Positions 8,405 through 16,774 of a stretch of 64,000 nt of DNA are shown one piece after another. The notes beneath the pieces are model-generated. The model was not told the DNA's origin. It searched no databases and saw only the letters and a program-made list of their open reading frames with translations. Origin of the DNA: Scytonematopsis contorta HA4267-MV1. GTDB taxonomy: Bacteria > Cyanobacteriota > Cyanobacteriia > Cyanobacteriales > Nostocaceae. The stretch is from contig JAHHIC010000076.1 of the NCBI GenBank assembly GCA_019359035.1, positions 1 through 64,000 of the forward strand, in the 5' to 3' direction. The position numbers were made by a program, and so were the translations under genes. Positions within the stretch are counted from its first letter, which is position 1. The number at the start of each line of letters is the position of its first letter.

Positions 8405-8534
8405 GGTTTCTTTACAATAATCTTCGATTGCCTGCTTAATATGTTCTGGCAAGTAGTCTAATATATTTTTAAGTGCGGCTGTGTCTTGTGTCTTCATAAT
8501 AGTTATGGCTGCGTAGGAATTCTACTGTTATATC

Positions 8535-8681
8535 ATGGAACCTGGACGTAGCCTTTTTGACTTAGGTGGTTTATTAATGGAATTGCAAGGAATATTAGGA
8601 TGTGATGTTGATGTGGTAACAGAAAAGGGTTTACGTCCAAGAATTAGAGAAAAGGTTTTGAAAGAAGCGCTTCCATTATGA
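8535..8681 (+). pseudogene. C-terminal remnant of an MntA-type nucleotidyltransferase
   Basis: The reading frame gives [17 protein letters not shown], then [20 protein letters not shown] and LKEALPL before a stop. This is the C-terminal half of the minimal nucleotidyltransferase family (MntA-like antitoxins paired with HEPN toxins). The N-terminal GSxxRG-DxD catalytic part is missing, and no HEPN partner follows. The truncation falls near the family B element, so the toxin-antitoxin locus was probably broken by a rearrangement. Confidence 0.75.
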
Positions 8682-8892
8682 AAGATAAGAAATAATGGAG
8701 AAAAGTTAATGTATGTATTGGAAGCTACTGGAAGATTTTTTTGTAAATTTTATTTTGTAAATATAAAAACTGTATAATTGTATACATTGATAAATATTTG
8801 AACAAAGCTTACATTTAAATTAATTTACAAAAATACCAAAAATAAGCCTTTGATTTACTCATGTCTTAACTTTATCTCAGGAGATTACAAAC

Positions 8893-10053
8893 ATGTCACC
8901 CCTCAAAGTCGCTATTATTGGTGCTGGACTTGGCGGTTTAGCTACAGCTTTAGCTTTGCGAAAACAAGGCATTGATGCCCAGATATACGAAAAAGCGCAA
9001 AATTTGTTACCCGTAGGTGCTGGTTTGACACTTCTCCCAAACGGTTTGAAAAGTCTCGACGCTATTACCCCTGGTATCGTAGAGTCTCTAAAAGAAGCTG
9101 GTAGTCAAGCTCATCGGGTAAACCTAAAGAAAAGTATAGGGGAGACAATAGCCCAAAACAATCTTTCTCTACAAGATAATTACGGTCAGCCGATGTTAAA
9201 CATTCGTTGGTCGCGCTTGCAGGAAATGCTAGTTTCTTACTTACCATTAGATATTATCCACCTGAATCATCGGTGTGTTAATTTCGAGTATCTGGAAGAT
9301 GGAGTTAAAATATATTTTGAAAATGACACCACAGTAAAAGCAGACCTACTGATAGGAGCTGATGGCATCAACTCTGTGGTCAGACAAGTAATTGTTGGGG
9401 ACGGTTCTCCTCGGTATGCTGGACGTATGTCTTGGCGTGCTGTAGTTGAATATGGGAACGAACAGCTGCTTGATAATGAATCAACTTTTATCTTAGGTTC
9501 TAATGGCAAAAATTTTAGCTTTATTGATGTTGGTAGCGGATACATATTTTGGAGTGCTGCTGCGTTATTGCTAGATGAAAGTACCTCCCCCAGTCCAACA
9601 GAAGTAAAGTCTCGCGTTTTAGAAGTATTTGCTGATTGGACGGAACCTGTACAGTCGATAGTACAAACAACACCAGCAATAAAAATAGTAGAACGACCAA
9701 TATATGACAGACCTCCCTTAGAAAATTGGAGTAAAGGAAGAGTAACGCTTTTGGGTGACGCAGCTCATCCAGTAGTACCTGTGTTGGGACAAGGTGCGAA
9801 TATGGCTTTTGAAGATGCATGGGAATTGGGACTATATCTTCAGCGTTCGCCTAATATTGAAGAAGCCCTTGCCAACTATGAAAATAGTCGTATTAAACGC
9901 ACTCAAATTATTCAAGCTCGCAGTGCGTTTCAAGGTAGCCGCTCTTACGACACCGATAGCGACCAATTTTTGGGGGGAATCATGGAACAGGCAAAGATGA
10001 GTCAAGCTGAGTTTGATGATTGGGTTTATAATTATGAGCCATCAATGATGTAG
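8893..10053 (+). CDS. FAD-dependent monooxygenase (salicylate hydroxylase / PHBH-like)
   Basis: A 386-residue group A flavoprotein monooxygenase. The FAD-binding GAGLGGLATALALR is at the N-terminus, the DG motif reads LIGADGINSVVR near residue 155, and the GD motif is GDAAHPVVPVLGQGANMAFED near residue 290. Such enzymes use NAD(P)H and O2 to hydroxylate or epoxidise aromatic or isoprenoid substrates. AGGAGA lies nine bases upstream of the ATG. The gene is bracketed by two family B MITEs, and the downstream copy separates it from the NmrA-like gene. Confidence 0.88.
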   Translation: MSPLKVAIIGAGLGGLATALALRKQGIDAQIYEKAQNLLPVGAGLTLLPNGLKSLDAITPGIVESLKEAGSQAHRVNLKKSIGETIAQNNLSLQDNYGQPMLNIRWSRLQEMLVSYLPLDIIHLNHRCVNFEYLEDGVKIYFENDTTVKADLLIGADGINSVVRQVIVGDGSPRYAGRMSWRAVVEYGNEQLLDNESTFILGSNGKNFSFIDVGSGYIFWSAAALLLDESTSPSPTEVKSRVLEVFADWTEPVQSIVQTTPAIKIVERPIYDRPPLENWSKGRVTLLGDAAHPVVPVLGQGANMAFEDAWELGLYLQRSPNIEEALANYENSRIKRTQIIQARSAFQGSRSYDTDSDQFLGGIMEQAKMSQAEFDDWVYNYEPSMM

Positions 10054-10056
10054 TGC

Positions 10057-10253
10057 GGTTCTTTCGTACATAGCGTGCTAAATTTTAATTAAAATCTATA
10101 ATTATGCTTTATTTACAAGGCTTACAGATGTTCACGGCTTCAATTTGAGCAAGTAATACCGTTTTGAAACTAATAATGGCTGCAAGGTAAGCTCAGCAAT
10201 AGTTTTAAGCTTATTTTTCGACAAGTTTAGCACGCGCTTTGTACGCAAGAACC
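10057..10253. mobile_element. family B MITE, copy 2 (197 bp)
   Basis: Terminal inverted repeats GGTTCTTTCGTACATAGCG and, from the other end, GGTTCTTGCGTACAAAGCG enclose 197 bp that align along the whole length with copy 1 at 8209-8404. It starts 3 bp after the monooxygenase stop codon and ends 8 bp before the next gene's ATG, so it supplies nearly all of that gene's leader. The outermost bases pair as GGTTC/GAACC here and GGCTC/GAGCC in copy 1. Confidence 0.82.
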
Positions 10254-10261
10254 AATTTTTT

Positions 10262-11212
10262 ATGTCTAAAGATACTAATTCTATCCAGCAACCTGAAGCA
10301 GAATCAAACATTGGCAAAGTTCTACTTATCGGAGTTACCGGGGGTACGGGTGGAAACGTCATCAAAGGGTTTTTGGAACAAAAAATAACCAACCTGCGTG
10401 TCATTACTAGAAAAATAGACCCCAACCGTCCCGTATTATCAAAGTTAATTACTACAGGAGTAGAAATCGTCGAAGCTGACCTGGACGATGAAAGCTCTCT
10501 CCCCGCAGCCTTTACAGGTATTTCCTCTGTTTACTGTCACGGAACCGCAGCAGACTCAGCCAAACCCGACCCCAAAGAAGTGGAAAGGGCGTATCGTTTA
10601 GCACAAGCTGCCAAACAATCGGGTATCAAGCACTTCGTGTATAACTCTGCAGGTGGTGTAGATAGAAACTCCGGAGTTTCTCATATTGAACAAAAGTATA
10701 AGGTAGAACAAATTCTCAAAACAGCGGGTTTACCTACAACCATGTTGCGTGCTTGTTTGTTTATGGAGGAATTTTGGAAAAAATATACGCGACCATCGAT
10801 TCTCAAAGGTAGTTTCCCATTTTCCATTCCTAAAGACAAACCGTTACATTTGATTACAACCAAAGATATGGGTCGGGTTGCTGCTTACGTAATTAAGCAT
10901 CCAGAAAAATATATCGGTCAGGAAATTGAATTAGCTGGGGATGTATTGACACCACAACAACTAGCAGAAGAGTTTTCCAAAGCACAAGGAAATACCGTCA
11001 TTCACAAACAACCACCCGCTTGGATTTTTCTTTTGTTAATGCAAAAAGAGCTTTACAAGATAATTAGCTGGTATAGTACCCAAGGGTATCAGGCAGATGT
11101 AACACAATTACGAGAAGAATTTCCCGGACTTTTGACGACATTTAGCGAATTTTTGCAAGAAACCAATTGGGCAAACGCAGAACTGACTTATGAAACACTT
11201 AACGCATGGTAA
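10262..11212 (+). CDS. NmrA-like NAD(P)-binding reductase / sensor (atypical SDR)
   Basis: A 316-residue atypical short-chain dehydrogenase. The dinucleotide motif is GVTGGTGGNVIKGF near residue 24, followed by RVITRKIDP and YNSAGGVDRNSG. The C-terminal half (LITTKDMGRVAAYVI, EIELAGD) is typical of NmrA/HSCARG-type proteins. These act as isoflavone-reductase-like enzymes or redox sensors. No Shine-Dalgarno sequence is visible because the upstream 8 bp abut a family B MITE. It may once have formed an operon with the FAD monooxygenase. Confidence 0.82.
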   Translation: MSKDTNSIQQPEAESNIGKVLLIGVTGGTGGNVIKGFLEQKITNLRVITRKIDPNRPVLSKLITTGVEIVEADLDDESSLPAAFTGISSVYCHGTAADSAKPDPKEVERAYRLAQAAKQSGIKHFVYNSAGGVDRNSGVSHIEQKYKVEQILKTAGLPTTMLRACLFMEEFWKKYTRPSILKGSFPFSIPKDKPLHLITTKDMGRVAAYVIKHPEKYIGQEIELAGDVLTPQQLAEEFSKAQGNTVIHKQPPAWIFLLLMQKELYKIISWYSTQGYQADVTQLREEFPGLLTTFSEFLQETNWANAELTYETLNAW

Positions 11213-11226
11213 AATGCCGCATTGCC

Positions 11227-11967
11227 CTATCCAGGAGCATTATTGAGAGTAATCCGCTGTTCTCTACAGGTTCGCTCATAGATGTTGTTGAGTTCGACAG
11301 GTAAGCAAATTTCACCCCGTAACCACAATGGTAGAGTAGGAAGCATACAGCCAATAGTCAGTGTCTTTTCCCAAATATCAAGGCTAGATTGTCCATCTCG
11401 CTCAATGGGTCGATAAGAAGTAGCGTAAAGCTCGGTGTTTAATAAAGATGCATCTGCCCCGAACAAGCGATTTAACAACTCATTATGGAGATTTGCCTTC
11501 CGTTCGGTAACTACATCGACAATAAGCAAACTGATTCCCTGACGTAAATACGTCTCGCATTTAGAAACAAAAGCACTGCGATGAGAAGAGCGGTCTTTGT
11601 TTGCAGGACTGACCAATTCAATTGCTCCTGCCAATACTGGGCCACCCTCAGTGTTAAAAATACTCACTTCCACCGTTTCATCTGTAGTTAGAAAAGGTAC
11701 TGTTTGGGCAGGGGGTTCCGGCTGCCAATTACTATGGAAATTCATCGGTAAACTAATAACAGTCCCTTCGTACTTAAATTCAGGTAATGACTCCTCAAAA
11801 GTAGCGACATCAATTTCAATCCCAAACTGCACGTTTGGTTCAGCAAAATAACCTTCTGGTAATTTACTATTTAAATCAGATGCGATATATGTCGCCCAAG
11901 CATTGTGGAAGGCGTGCCAGTGACGACGCAGCGAGAGCGGTGGACGGAAATGGTCTTGCAGCGCCAT
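11227..11967 (-). CDS. DUF4058 family protein
   Basis: A 246-residue protein of the DUF4058 family, which is common and often multicopy in cyanobacteria. It starts with MALQDHFRPPLSLRRHWHAFHNAW, a family hallmark region split here into its two halves MALQDHFRPPLSLRR and HWHAFHNAW. It also has GAIELVSPANKDRSSHR and SLLIVDVVTERKANLHN, reminiscent of PD-(D/E)XK-like folds. The function is unknown. It is convergent with the NmrA-like gene (14-bp gap) and divergent from the lyase gene, so it may be an unrelated insertion in the enzyme block. Confidence 0.8.
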   Translation of the reverse strand: MALQDHFRPPLSLRRHWHAFHNAWATYIASDLNSKLPEGYFAEPNVQFGIEIDVATFEESLPEFKYEGTVISLPMNFHSNWQPEPPAQTVPFLTTDETVEVSIFNTEGGPVLAGAIELVSPANKDRSSHRSAFVSKCETYLRQGISLLIVDVVTERKANLHNELLNRLFGADASLLNTELYATSYRPIERDGQSSLDIWEKTLTIGCMLPTLPLWLRGEICLPVELNNIYERTCREQRITLNNAPG

Positions 11968-12079
11968 AACACTTTCAAATATTGAGCAACATTTGCTTTT
12001 ATCCTAACTTACGCAAATGTATCCCAACGGGCTTATCTTGATAATTAAATCCAAATAATTACACCCAAAAATATTTATT

Positions 12080-12940
12080 ATGCTCGCTTCTCAAAAACTC
12101 CGACAGTTGCTAAAGAGCCAAGAAATATTAGTAATTCCTGGCGTTTACGACTGTTTAGGCGCAAAAATCGCCGAACAACATGGTTTTGAAGTAATTGCTA
12201 CCAGTGGTTTCGGTATTGCTGCTTCCACTCTCGGCTTACCCGACTATGGCTTTCTGACTGCAACAGAAGCACTTTACACAGTTGGTCGCATCGCTAAGTC
12301 TGTAAAAATACCGCTAATTGCCGATATGGATACTGGCTATGGCAATGTTTTAAATGTTATTCGCACCGTTGAAGAAGCCGCACAGTTAGGTGTTGCAGGG
12401 GTAATTTTAGAAGACCAAGAATGTCCGAAGAAATGCGGTCATTTTGAAGGTAAGCGCGTTATTCCTATGACAGAACATGCTGGAAAAATTCGCGCTGCTG
12501 TCTCCGCACGAGGTGATAGTGAATTGGTGATTATTGCCCGTACTGATGCTCGTGCTATGTTGGGTTTGGATGAAGCAATTAATCGCGGACGTGCTTATGT
12601 TCAAGCTGGAGCAGATGTATTATTTGTAGAAGCACCGCAGTCTGTAGAAGAATTAAAAATTATTGCTAGTGCTTTTCCGGATACACCTTTAGTCGCAAAT
12701 GTCGTCGAAGGTGGTAAAACTCCTCAACTTTCTGCCGCAGAATTACAAGAGCTTGGTTTTAAGATAGTCTTTTTCCCACTTTCTACCTTACTAGCGGTGA
12801 CAAAGATTATGGATATTTGCTTGCGTCAGTTGAAGGAAGAGGGTAGTACAGCTAATTTGACAGATTTAGTGGGTTTTAAAGAATTTCAAGAACTTATTGG
12901 TGTACCTAAATTCCTGGAAATAGAGAGACGTTATATATAG
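12080..12940 (+). CDS. isocitrate lyase / PEP mutase superfamily lyase
   Basis: A 286-residue TIM-barrel enzyme. The diagnostic flexible-loop motif KKCGH is present (DQECPKKCGH, residues about 115-124), and DMDTGYGN supplies the metal-binding aspartates. Family members cleave C-C or C-P bonds next to a carboxylate: 2-methylisocitrate lyase, dimethylmalate lyase, oxaloacetate hydrolase or carboxy-PEP mutase. The exact reaction cannot be set from sequence. The final codons (RRYI-stop) lie within a GACG-type hairpin repeat, so the gene's 3' end has been shaped by that repeat. Confidence 0.87.
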   Translation: MLASQKLRQLLKSQEILVIPGVYDCLGAKIAEQHGFEVIATSGFGIAASTLGLPDYGFLTATEALYTVGRIAKSVKIPLIADMDTGYGNVLNVIRTVEEAAQLGVAGVILEDQECPKKCGHFEGKRVIPMTEHAGKIRAAVSARGDSELVIIARTDARAMLGLDEAINRGRAYVQAGADVLFVEAPQSVEELKIIASAFPDTPLVANVVEGGKTPQLSAAELQELGFKIVFFPLSTLLAVTKIMDICLRQLKEEGSTANLTDLVGFKEFQELIGVPKFLEIERRYI

Positions 12941-12966
12941 AGAGACGTTATATATAACGTCTCTAC
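12921..12966. repeat. GACG-hairpin repeat with duplicated left arm
   Basis: TAGAGAGACGTTATATA occurs twice in tandem and is followed by its complement TATATAACGTCTCTA. The hairpin belongs to a family (GTAGAGACG...CGTCTCTAC) also seen at 25514, 41666, 54219, 58948 and 59008. It overlaps the end of the lyase gene and could act as a terminator. Confidence 0.75.
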
Positions 12967-13098
12967 AATTGCTAGAAAACATCCCTAATCAAAAAATATA
13001 TTAAGAATTGTTAATTTTTGTAACAATTTCCGGATTTTATTTTGAATTATGGCTTCTACTAATGTTTAGTAGTATATTTAATTTTTACAACGAAAGTT

Positions 13099-13932
13099 AT
13101 GATTAGTAGTCAAAGTATGCTTGCTCAACTTCAGGAAGTAGAAGCCAAACACTGGGTTAAGGCTCGTTCTTCGCTAGACCCCACCCAATCAACCTTTTTG
13201 TATTGGACGGGGAAAATCCATGCTTTTATACCCAACGATAAAAAAAAGCATCTATTTAATATGGTGGGGGTGAGTGTTAGTAGATGCATCCCCCATCAAG
13301 AAGATAGCTGGAAATTTACTTCTAGAGAATTAACTTATTACCTCGACCCAGAGACCAACAAAATCTTACACAAATGGGAAAATCCCTGGACGATGGAAAC
13401 ATTACCAGTGATGCACGTTGCCAACAATCCCGTACAAGGTCACTTTGAAGGAAATTTCCCCGCACAAGTCGAAGGCGATCGCACTACATTTTTGTTTGAT
13501 ATATTTCCCAATTACCCGAATCCTCTGGCCGCAGACAAAAAATTTGAAAAATATAGCCCAAACCCAACCTATCAAGCGGTTGAGTTATTTAAAATAACCG
13601 TTCCTACAGCAGATTTATTTAACTCGCAACTATTATCTGTCTCAGAACTGCAATTAAGCTGGGATAGAATCGGTCCTTGGCTCCCCTGGATGAAGATGGG
13701 AGACATGAGCGGTCACATGATATACAGCGGGTACGGTGGCAAAGTCAACCGCTTGGAAGATTTACCCCAACTGCTGCAGGATGAAATTAATCACCAAGTA
13801 CCTTTATTTAAACAAGCACCAAAATCATCATTAGATGTAAAAAATATGACTTCTTGGTTATATTTCCAAGAACATTTTAATGCTTATTTAGCTGGAGAAA
13901 GATTTCCAATTTTTGCACCAGAAGAAATATAG
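13099..13932 (+). CDS. DUF1838 family protein
   Basis: A 277-residue protein of the DUF1838 family. Features are YWTGKIHAFIP, the long SRELTYYLDPETNKIL segment, an NPVQGHFEGNFP turn and the C-terminal MTSWLYFQEHFNAYLAGERFP. The fold is strand-rich and no catalytic motif is known to me; family members often sit in gene clusters with oxidoreductases. It follows the lyase gene by 158 bp on the same strand and is closed by a strong terminator. It is therefore the last member of the enzyme block. Confidence 0.8.
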   Translation: MISSQSMLAQLQEVEAKHWVKARSSLDPTQSTFLYWTGKIHAFIPNDKKKHLFNMVGVSVSRCIPHQEDSWKFTSRELTYYLDPETNKILHKWENPWTMETLPVMHVANNPVQGHFEGNFPAQVEGDRTTFLFDIFPNYPNPLAADKKFEKYSPNPTYQAVELFKITVPTADLFNSQLLSVSELQLSWDRIGPWLPWMKMGDMSGHMIYSGYGGKVNRLEDLPQLLQDEINHQVPLFKQAPKSSLDVKNMTSWLYFQEHFNAYLAGERFPIFAPEEI

Positions 13933-13951
13933 TCTCACCTACTGATAACCT

Positions 13952-13992
13952 CACCCCCAACCTAGGCTGTTGACTTTGGGGGTGTTTTTTTT
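13952..13992 (+). terminator. rho-independent terminator
   Basis: CACCCCCAA at 13952-13960 pairs perfectly with TTGGGGGTG at 13976-13984, followed by eight T residues. It lies 20 bp after the DUF1838 stop codon. Confidence 0.9.
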
Positions 13993-14028
13993 GCGGGTGC
14001 GATAATATGTTGTCGAATACTTGTGTTA

Positions 14029-14463
14029 CTAACTAAAATCGCGTAACATCTTTTTCAACTCCACATTATGTAATTCTTCCTGCCCAATCATAGTTCTAGC
14101 GAATTCTTCCAAGTAAACACTTGCATTATCAACAGCATCTAAAAGTTTTTTATACATTTTTAACGCCTTCTTCTCGTGCGACAAACTTTCTTCTAAAATA
14201 TCTTTGACAGAATGCTTATGGGTTTCTTCCATTGGTGCTATTTTCAAACTAGGGTGTCCATCTAAACCTGTGAGAATTTCTCCCGCTTGTTGTGCATGAA
14301 GTAGAGATTCAGTTGCTTGAGCTTTAAAAAAATTCACAATGGGGATACGGTTTGGACCAGTCACCATCAGAGAATAATGCGTGTAACGTACAACCCCTGC
14401 TAACTCAAATTCCATAATGTCGTTTAGCAACTCAATTGCCTTCTTCTTATCGAGTTCTTTCAT
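14029..14463 (-). CDS. bacterioferritin-like ferritin
   Basis: A 144-residue four-helix ferritin-like protein. Predicted di-iron ligands are seen in helix A (FELAGVVRYTHY), helix B (TESLLHAQQAGE), helix C (ESLSHEKKALKMY) and helix D (GQEELHNVE), the E-ExxH-E-ExxH pattern. It probably stores iron or detoxifies peroxide in the cytoplasm. It is slightly shorter than classical bacterioferritin (about 158 aa). No good Shine-Dalgarno sequence is seen. It lies beside an iron-siderophore-like ABC ATPase gene, which supports an iron role. Confidence 0.8.
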   Translation of the reverse strand: MKELDKKKAIELLNDIMEFELAGVVRYTHYSLMVTGPNRIPIVNFFKAQATESLLHAQQAGEILTGLDGHPSLKIAPMEETHKHSVKDILEESLSHEKKALKMYKKLLDAVDNASVYLEEFARTMIGQEELHNVELKKMLRDFS

Positions 14464-14664
14464 TTGTATGACTTGCTGATAACGTGATGAGCCGATGTAA
14501 CATACAGATTACCGATTTTTGTTCGGAGTTGCAAATCGAGTTTTGCGTCAAGCGAGAATTATTCCTATTAAAAAATGTAAAGTTTATCTGTCAATAAATT
14601 TTTAAGCAAGCATTTATACTTAAAATTACATATTAATGCTGAAGAAATATGCACCCCTAAAATA

Positions 14665-15417
14665 TTAATTACGGAGAGACAATGGGCAAACTGGCAATCC
14701 AAATGGAGTTTTAATAATAGCAAATTCAACACCAAAAGTACTCATTAAACTTGAACGTGTGATTACAGACTCTGGTGTTCCCAAATCAACAATAACTCCT
14801 TGACGTAAAAGCGCTATTCGTGAACTATATCTTAATGCTAAGTTGACATCATTCAAAGTGATGACAATAGTAATCCCTTTTTTGATAATCAGATTTTTCA
14901 AAATTTCTAGTAATTCTAATTGATGACGAATATCTAAATTACAAGTGAGTTCATCTAAAAGCAAATATTTTGGCTTTCTTACTAATGCGACTGCAATAAA
15001 AGCTTTATAACGCTCACATTCAGATAAATTATCCACTAATTCTTCACTAAACTGTCTCATCCCCGTCAAATCTAAAGCTTTTTCGACGTTTTGCTTGCAA
15101 TATTTACATGAAATACATGCAAAATCTACTAATTGCCTGACTGTGATTTCTGCTGGTATAGTATAAGGCTCTGGCAAAGAAATCAACTTTTGTAATACAA
15201 CTGAAGCAGACTGATTCTTAATAACTTTCCTTTCTATAAGAATAGTATCCTCCGGTAAAAGTAGCATGTGAGCCATCAGTTGCAGCAGCTTAGATTTTCC
15301 TGATTTTTTCGCTCCAACAATACTTAACCATTCTCCTGGTTCAAGTTTAATCTCTATCTTGCTACTTATCTGGTTATCTTCGTTTTTACTAGCAAATTGA
15401 TTAGTTTTTGAGTGCAT
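14665..15417 (-). CDS. divergent ABC transporter ATPase (FecE/FepC-like)
   Basis: A 250-residue ABC ATPase resembling iron-siderophore subunits. Walker A (GAKKSGKS, 35-42), Q-loop Gln76 and Walker B (YLLLDE, 151-156) are intact. The signature motif reads LSECER (131-136) instead of LSGGQ/E, and the H-loop His is Asn189 (TLND). A CxxCxxC cluster (101-107) lies in the helical subdomain. No permease or binding protein is next to it. These changes suggest weak or altered ATPase activity, or a regulatory subunit. It is transcribed toward the ferritin gene with a 200-bp gap. Confidence 0.75.
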   Translation of the reverse strand: MHSKTNQFASKNEDNQISSKIEIKLEPGEWLSIVGAKKSGKSKLLQLMAHMLLLPEDTILIERKVIKNQSASVVLQKLISLPEPYTIPAEITVRQLVDFACISCKYCKQNVEKALDLTGMRQFSEELVDNLSECERYKAFIAVALVRKPKYLLLDELTCNLDIRHQLELLEILKNLIIKKGITIVITLNDVNLALRYSSRIALLRQGVIVDLGTPESVITRSSLMSTFGVEFAIIKTPFGLPVCPLSLRN

Positions 15418-15573
15418 CTCTGTTACTGTAAAAATTTCGGTTTTTACTTTCGACTTTTAAGCTCCCACTATTATGGGAATTATTGACAGTAGAAAATTAC
15501 ACCCCAAAATTTTTAAATACTTAGCTAATCTGTTTACAGATACGTTGTACGGAAATAAGACACAGATTACCTG
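15418..15573. other. spacer without recognisable gene
   Basis: AT-rich upstream region of the ABC ATPase gene. I see no gene, strong hairpin or known riboswitch in it. Confidence 0.5.
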
Positions 15574-15705
15574 TTGTAGTGCAAGCATCTTGCTTGCTAC
15601 CAAAAACAAGTGAACTTGCTACCAAAAACAAGTGAACTTGCTACCAAAAACAAGTGAACTTACTACCAAAAACAAGTGAACTTGCTACCAAAAACAAGTG
15701 AAATA
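15574..15705. repeat. GTAGTGC hairpin followed by five 22-bp repeats
   Basis: The hairpin GCAAGCATCTTGCTTGC at about 15580-15597 leads into five tandem copies of a 22-bp unit, TTGCTACCAAAAACAAGTGAAC, split here as TTGCTACCAAA and AACAAGTGAAC. Copies start at 15594, 15616, 15638, 15660 and 15682. A degraded complementary end (AAGCAAGATGCGTAG) follows at 15721. Related loci are at 38475, 46609, 49717 and 52973. Confidence 0.85.
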
Positions 15706-16200
15706 CCTACATATGTTTAGAAGCAAGATGCGTAGACTAGGTACAGAAGCGGGCAAATTTACGCACTACGGCAAATTTACGCATTCCAATAAGTGAATTA
15801 AGTGATTATTAATCACTGGTTATGATTATAATAGCATTAATGAGACTATTTATCAAATAAACAACATCTACAATAACTGCGAGTAACTGGATTGGCAGTT
15901 TTCTAGCTATAAAAGTGATATTCTCTGTATTCTTTAATACAAGTACCAGTTAGTTTTTATTGCAAAAAAGCGAAAATTAGTGGGCTAGTTAGTGGAGTTT
16001 TACCAAATATAGGCTGTGGCAATTACGCAAATGCTGTATTATAACTTTACTTTATCTTTACAATGTAGCTATTTTTTTAATTTCTTCGTGAACTTACGAT
16101 GGAATGTCCTTTATTCTGATAAATCCATAACAAGGTTAATACTTTATCAGTGGATAAAAATGCTTAAAATTAATCAAAGTAACTTGGTCTTAAGCACTAA
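15706..16200. other. non-coding spacer
   Basis: About 500 bp before the HAF remnant. A short frame at 16016-16228 lacks protein character and overlaps the remnant, so I do not call it. No RNA gene is recognised. Confidence 0.5.
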
Positions 16201-16650
16201 AGCCAGGTTGTTGGTCGTGCAAGTGTGAACAACGCAGAATTTACAATGGGTGGTGACCGTGCTTTCCTGTGGAACCGTACAAATGGAATCCGCAATCTTG
16301 CAGCATCAGGAATTTTGTCGGGTTCTGGACAAAGTAGTGCAAATGATATTAATGACTTAGGACAGATAGTTGGTAACTCAGAAATTGGTGCTTTTATTTG
16401 GGAAAAGGGTGTTACCAGCAATCTTAATAACCTGATTAACGTCAATAGTGGCTGGACTTTAACTTCTGCCGAAGCAATAAACGAACAAGGATATATAGTT
16501 GGCTACGGAAATTTCAACGGTAAAACTCGCGCATTTCTTCTAAAACCACAACAACAAATCCCAGAACTAACAACTTTTGTCGGTTTACTGGCATTTAGTG
16601 CATTAGCCATTAATCAAAAGCAGCGCTTCAAAAGTAAGTATAAAATATAA
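16201..16650 (+). pseudogene. C-terminal remnant of a HAF-repeat PEP-CTERM exported protein
   Basis: The frame is open from 16201, directly after a TAA. It reads SQVVGRASVNNAEFT, then GGDRAFLWNRTNGIRNL and NDINDLGQIVGNSEIGAFIW, which are HAF-type repeats. It ends with a sorting signal: IPELTTFVG, a hydrophobic helix LLAFSALAI and a basic tail KQRFKSKYK. The N-terminal signal peptide and earlier repeats are missing. A GTG at 16225 could start a 141-residue product, but that would lack an export signal. I therefore read it as a 5'-truncated gene for an exosortase-sorted surface protein. Confidence 0.8.
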
Positions 16651-16688
16651 GTTAACCAAATATAGCAGTTCTTAGTTGGGTGAAATAC

Positions 16689-16722
16689 ACAAGGGCGGGG
16701 CAAGAGAAAGCCCAGCCCACAA
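16689..16722. repeat. GGGCGGG-type dispersed repeat
   Basis: A diverged copy (GGGCGGGGCAAGAGAAAGCC then CAGCCCACAAG) of the family at 1187. It lies between the HAF remnant and the repeat-protein gene, which are convergent, and may terminate transcription. Confidence 0.65.
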
Positions 16723-16774
16723 GAGTGCTATTTTTTTCTCTGTGCCGCACTCAACTGAGAACCGCTATATAGTT

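Noticed and set aside
8333-8497. 54-codon ATG frame on the minus strand with protein-like composition
   Set aside because: Its last third lies inside the family B MITE and there is no ribosome-binding site; it is at most a gene fragment read into the element.
15594-15703. Regular 22-bp repeats resembling a CRISPR array
   Set aside because: The repeats are directly adjacent with no unique spacers; the 46641 and 52994 tracts likewise are simple tandem repeats.
16016-16228. 70-codon frame upstream of the HAF remnant
   Set aside because: Aromatic-rich low-information sequence that overlaps the better supported HAF frame.
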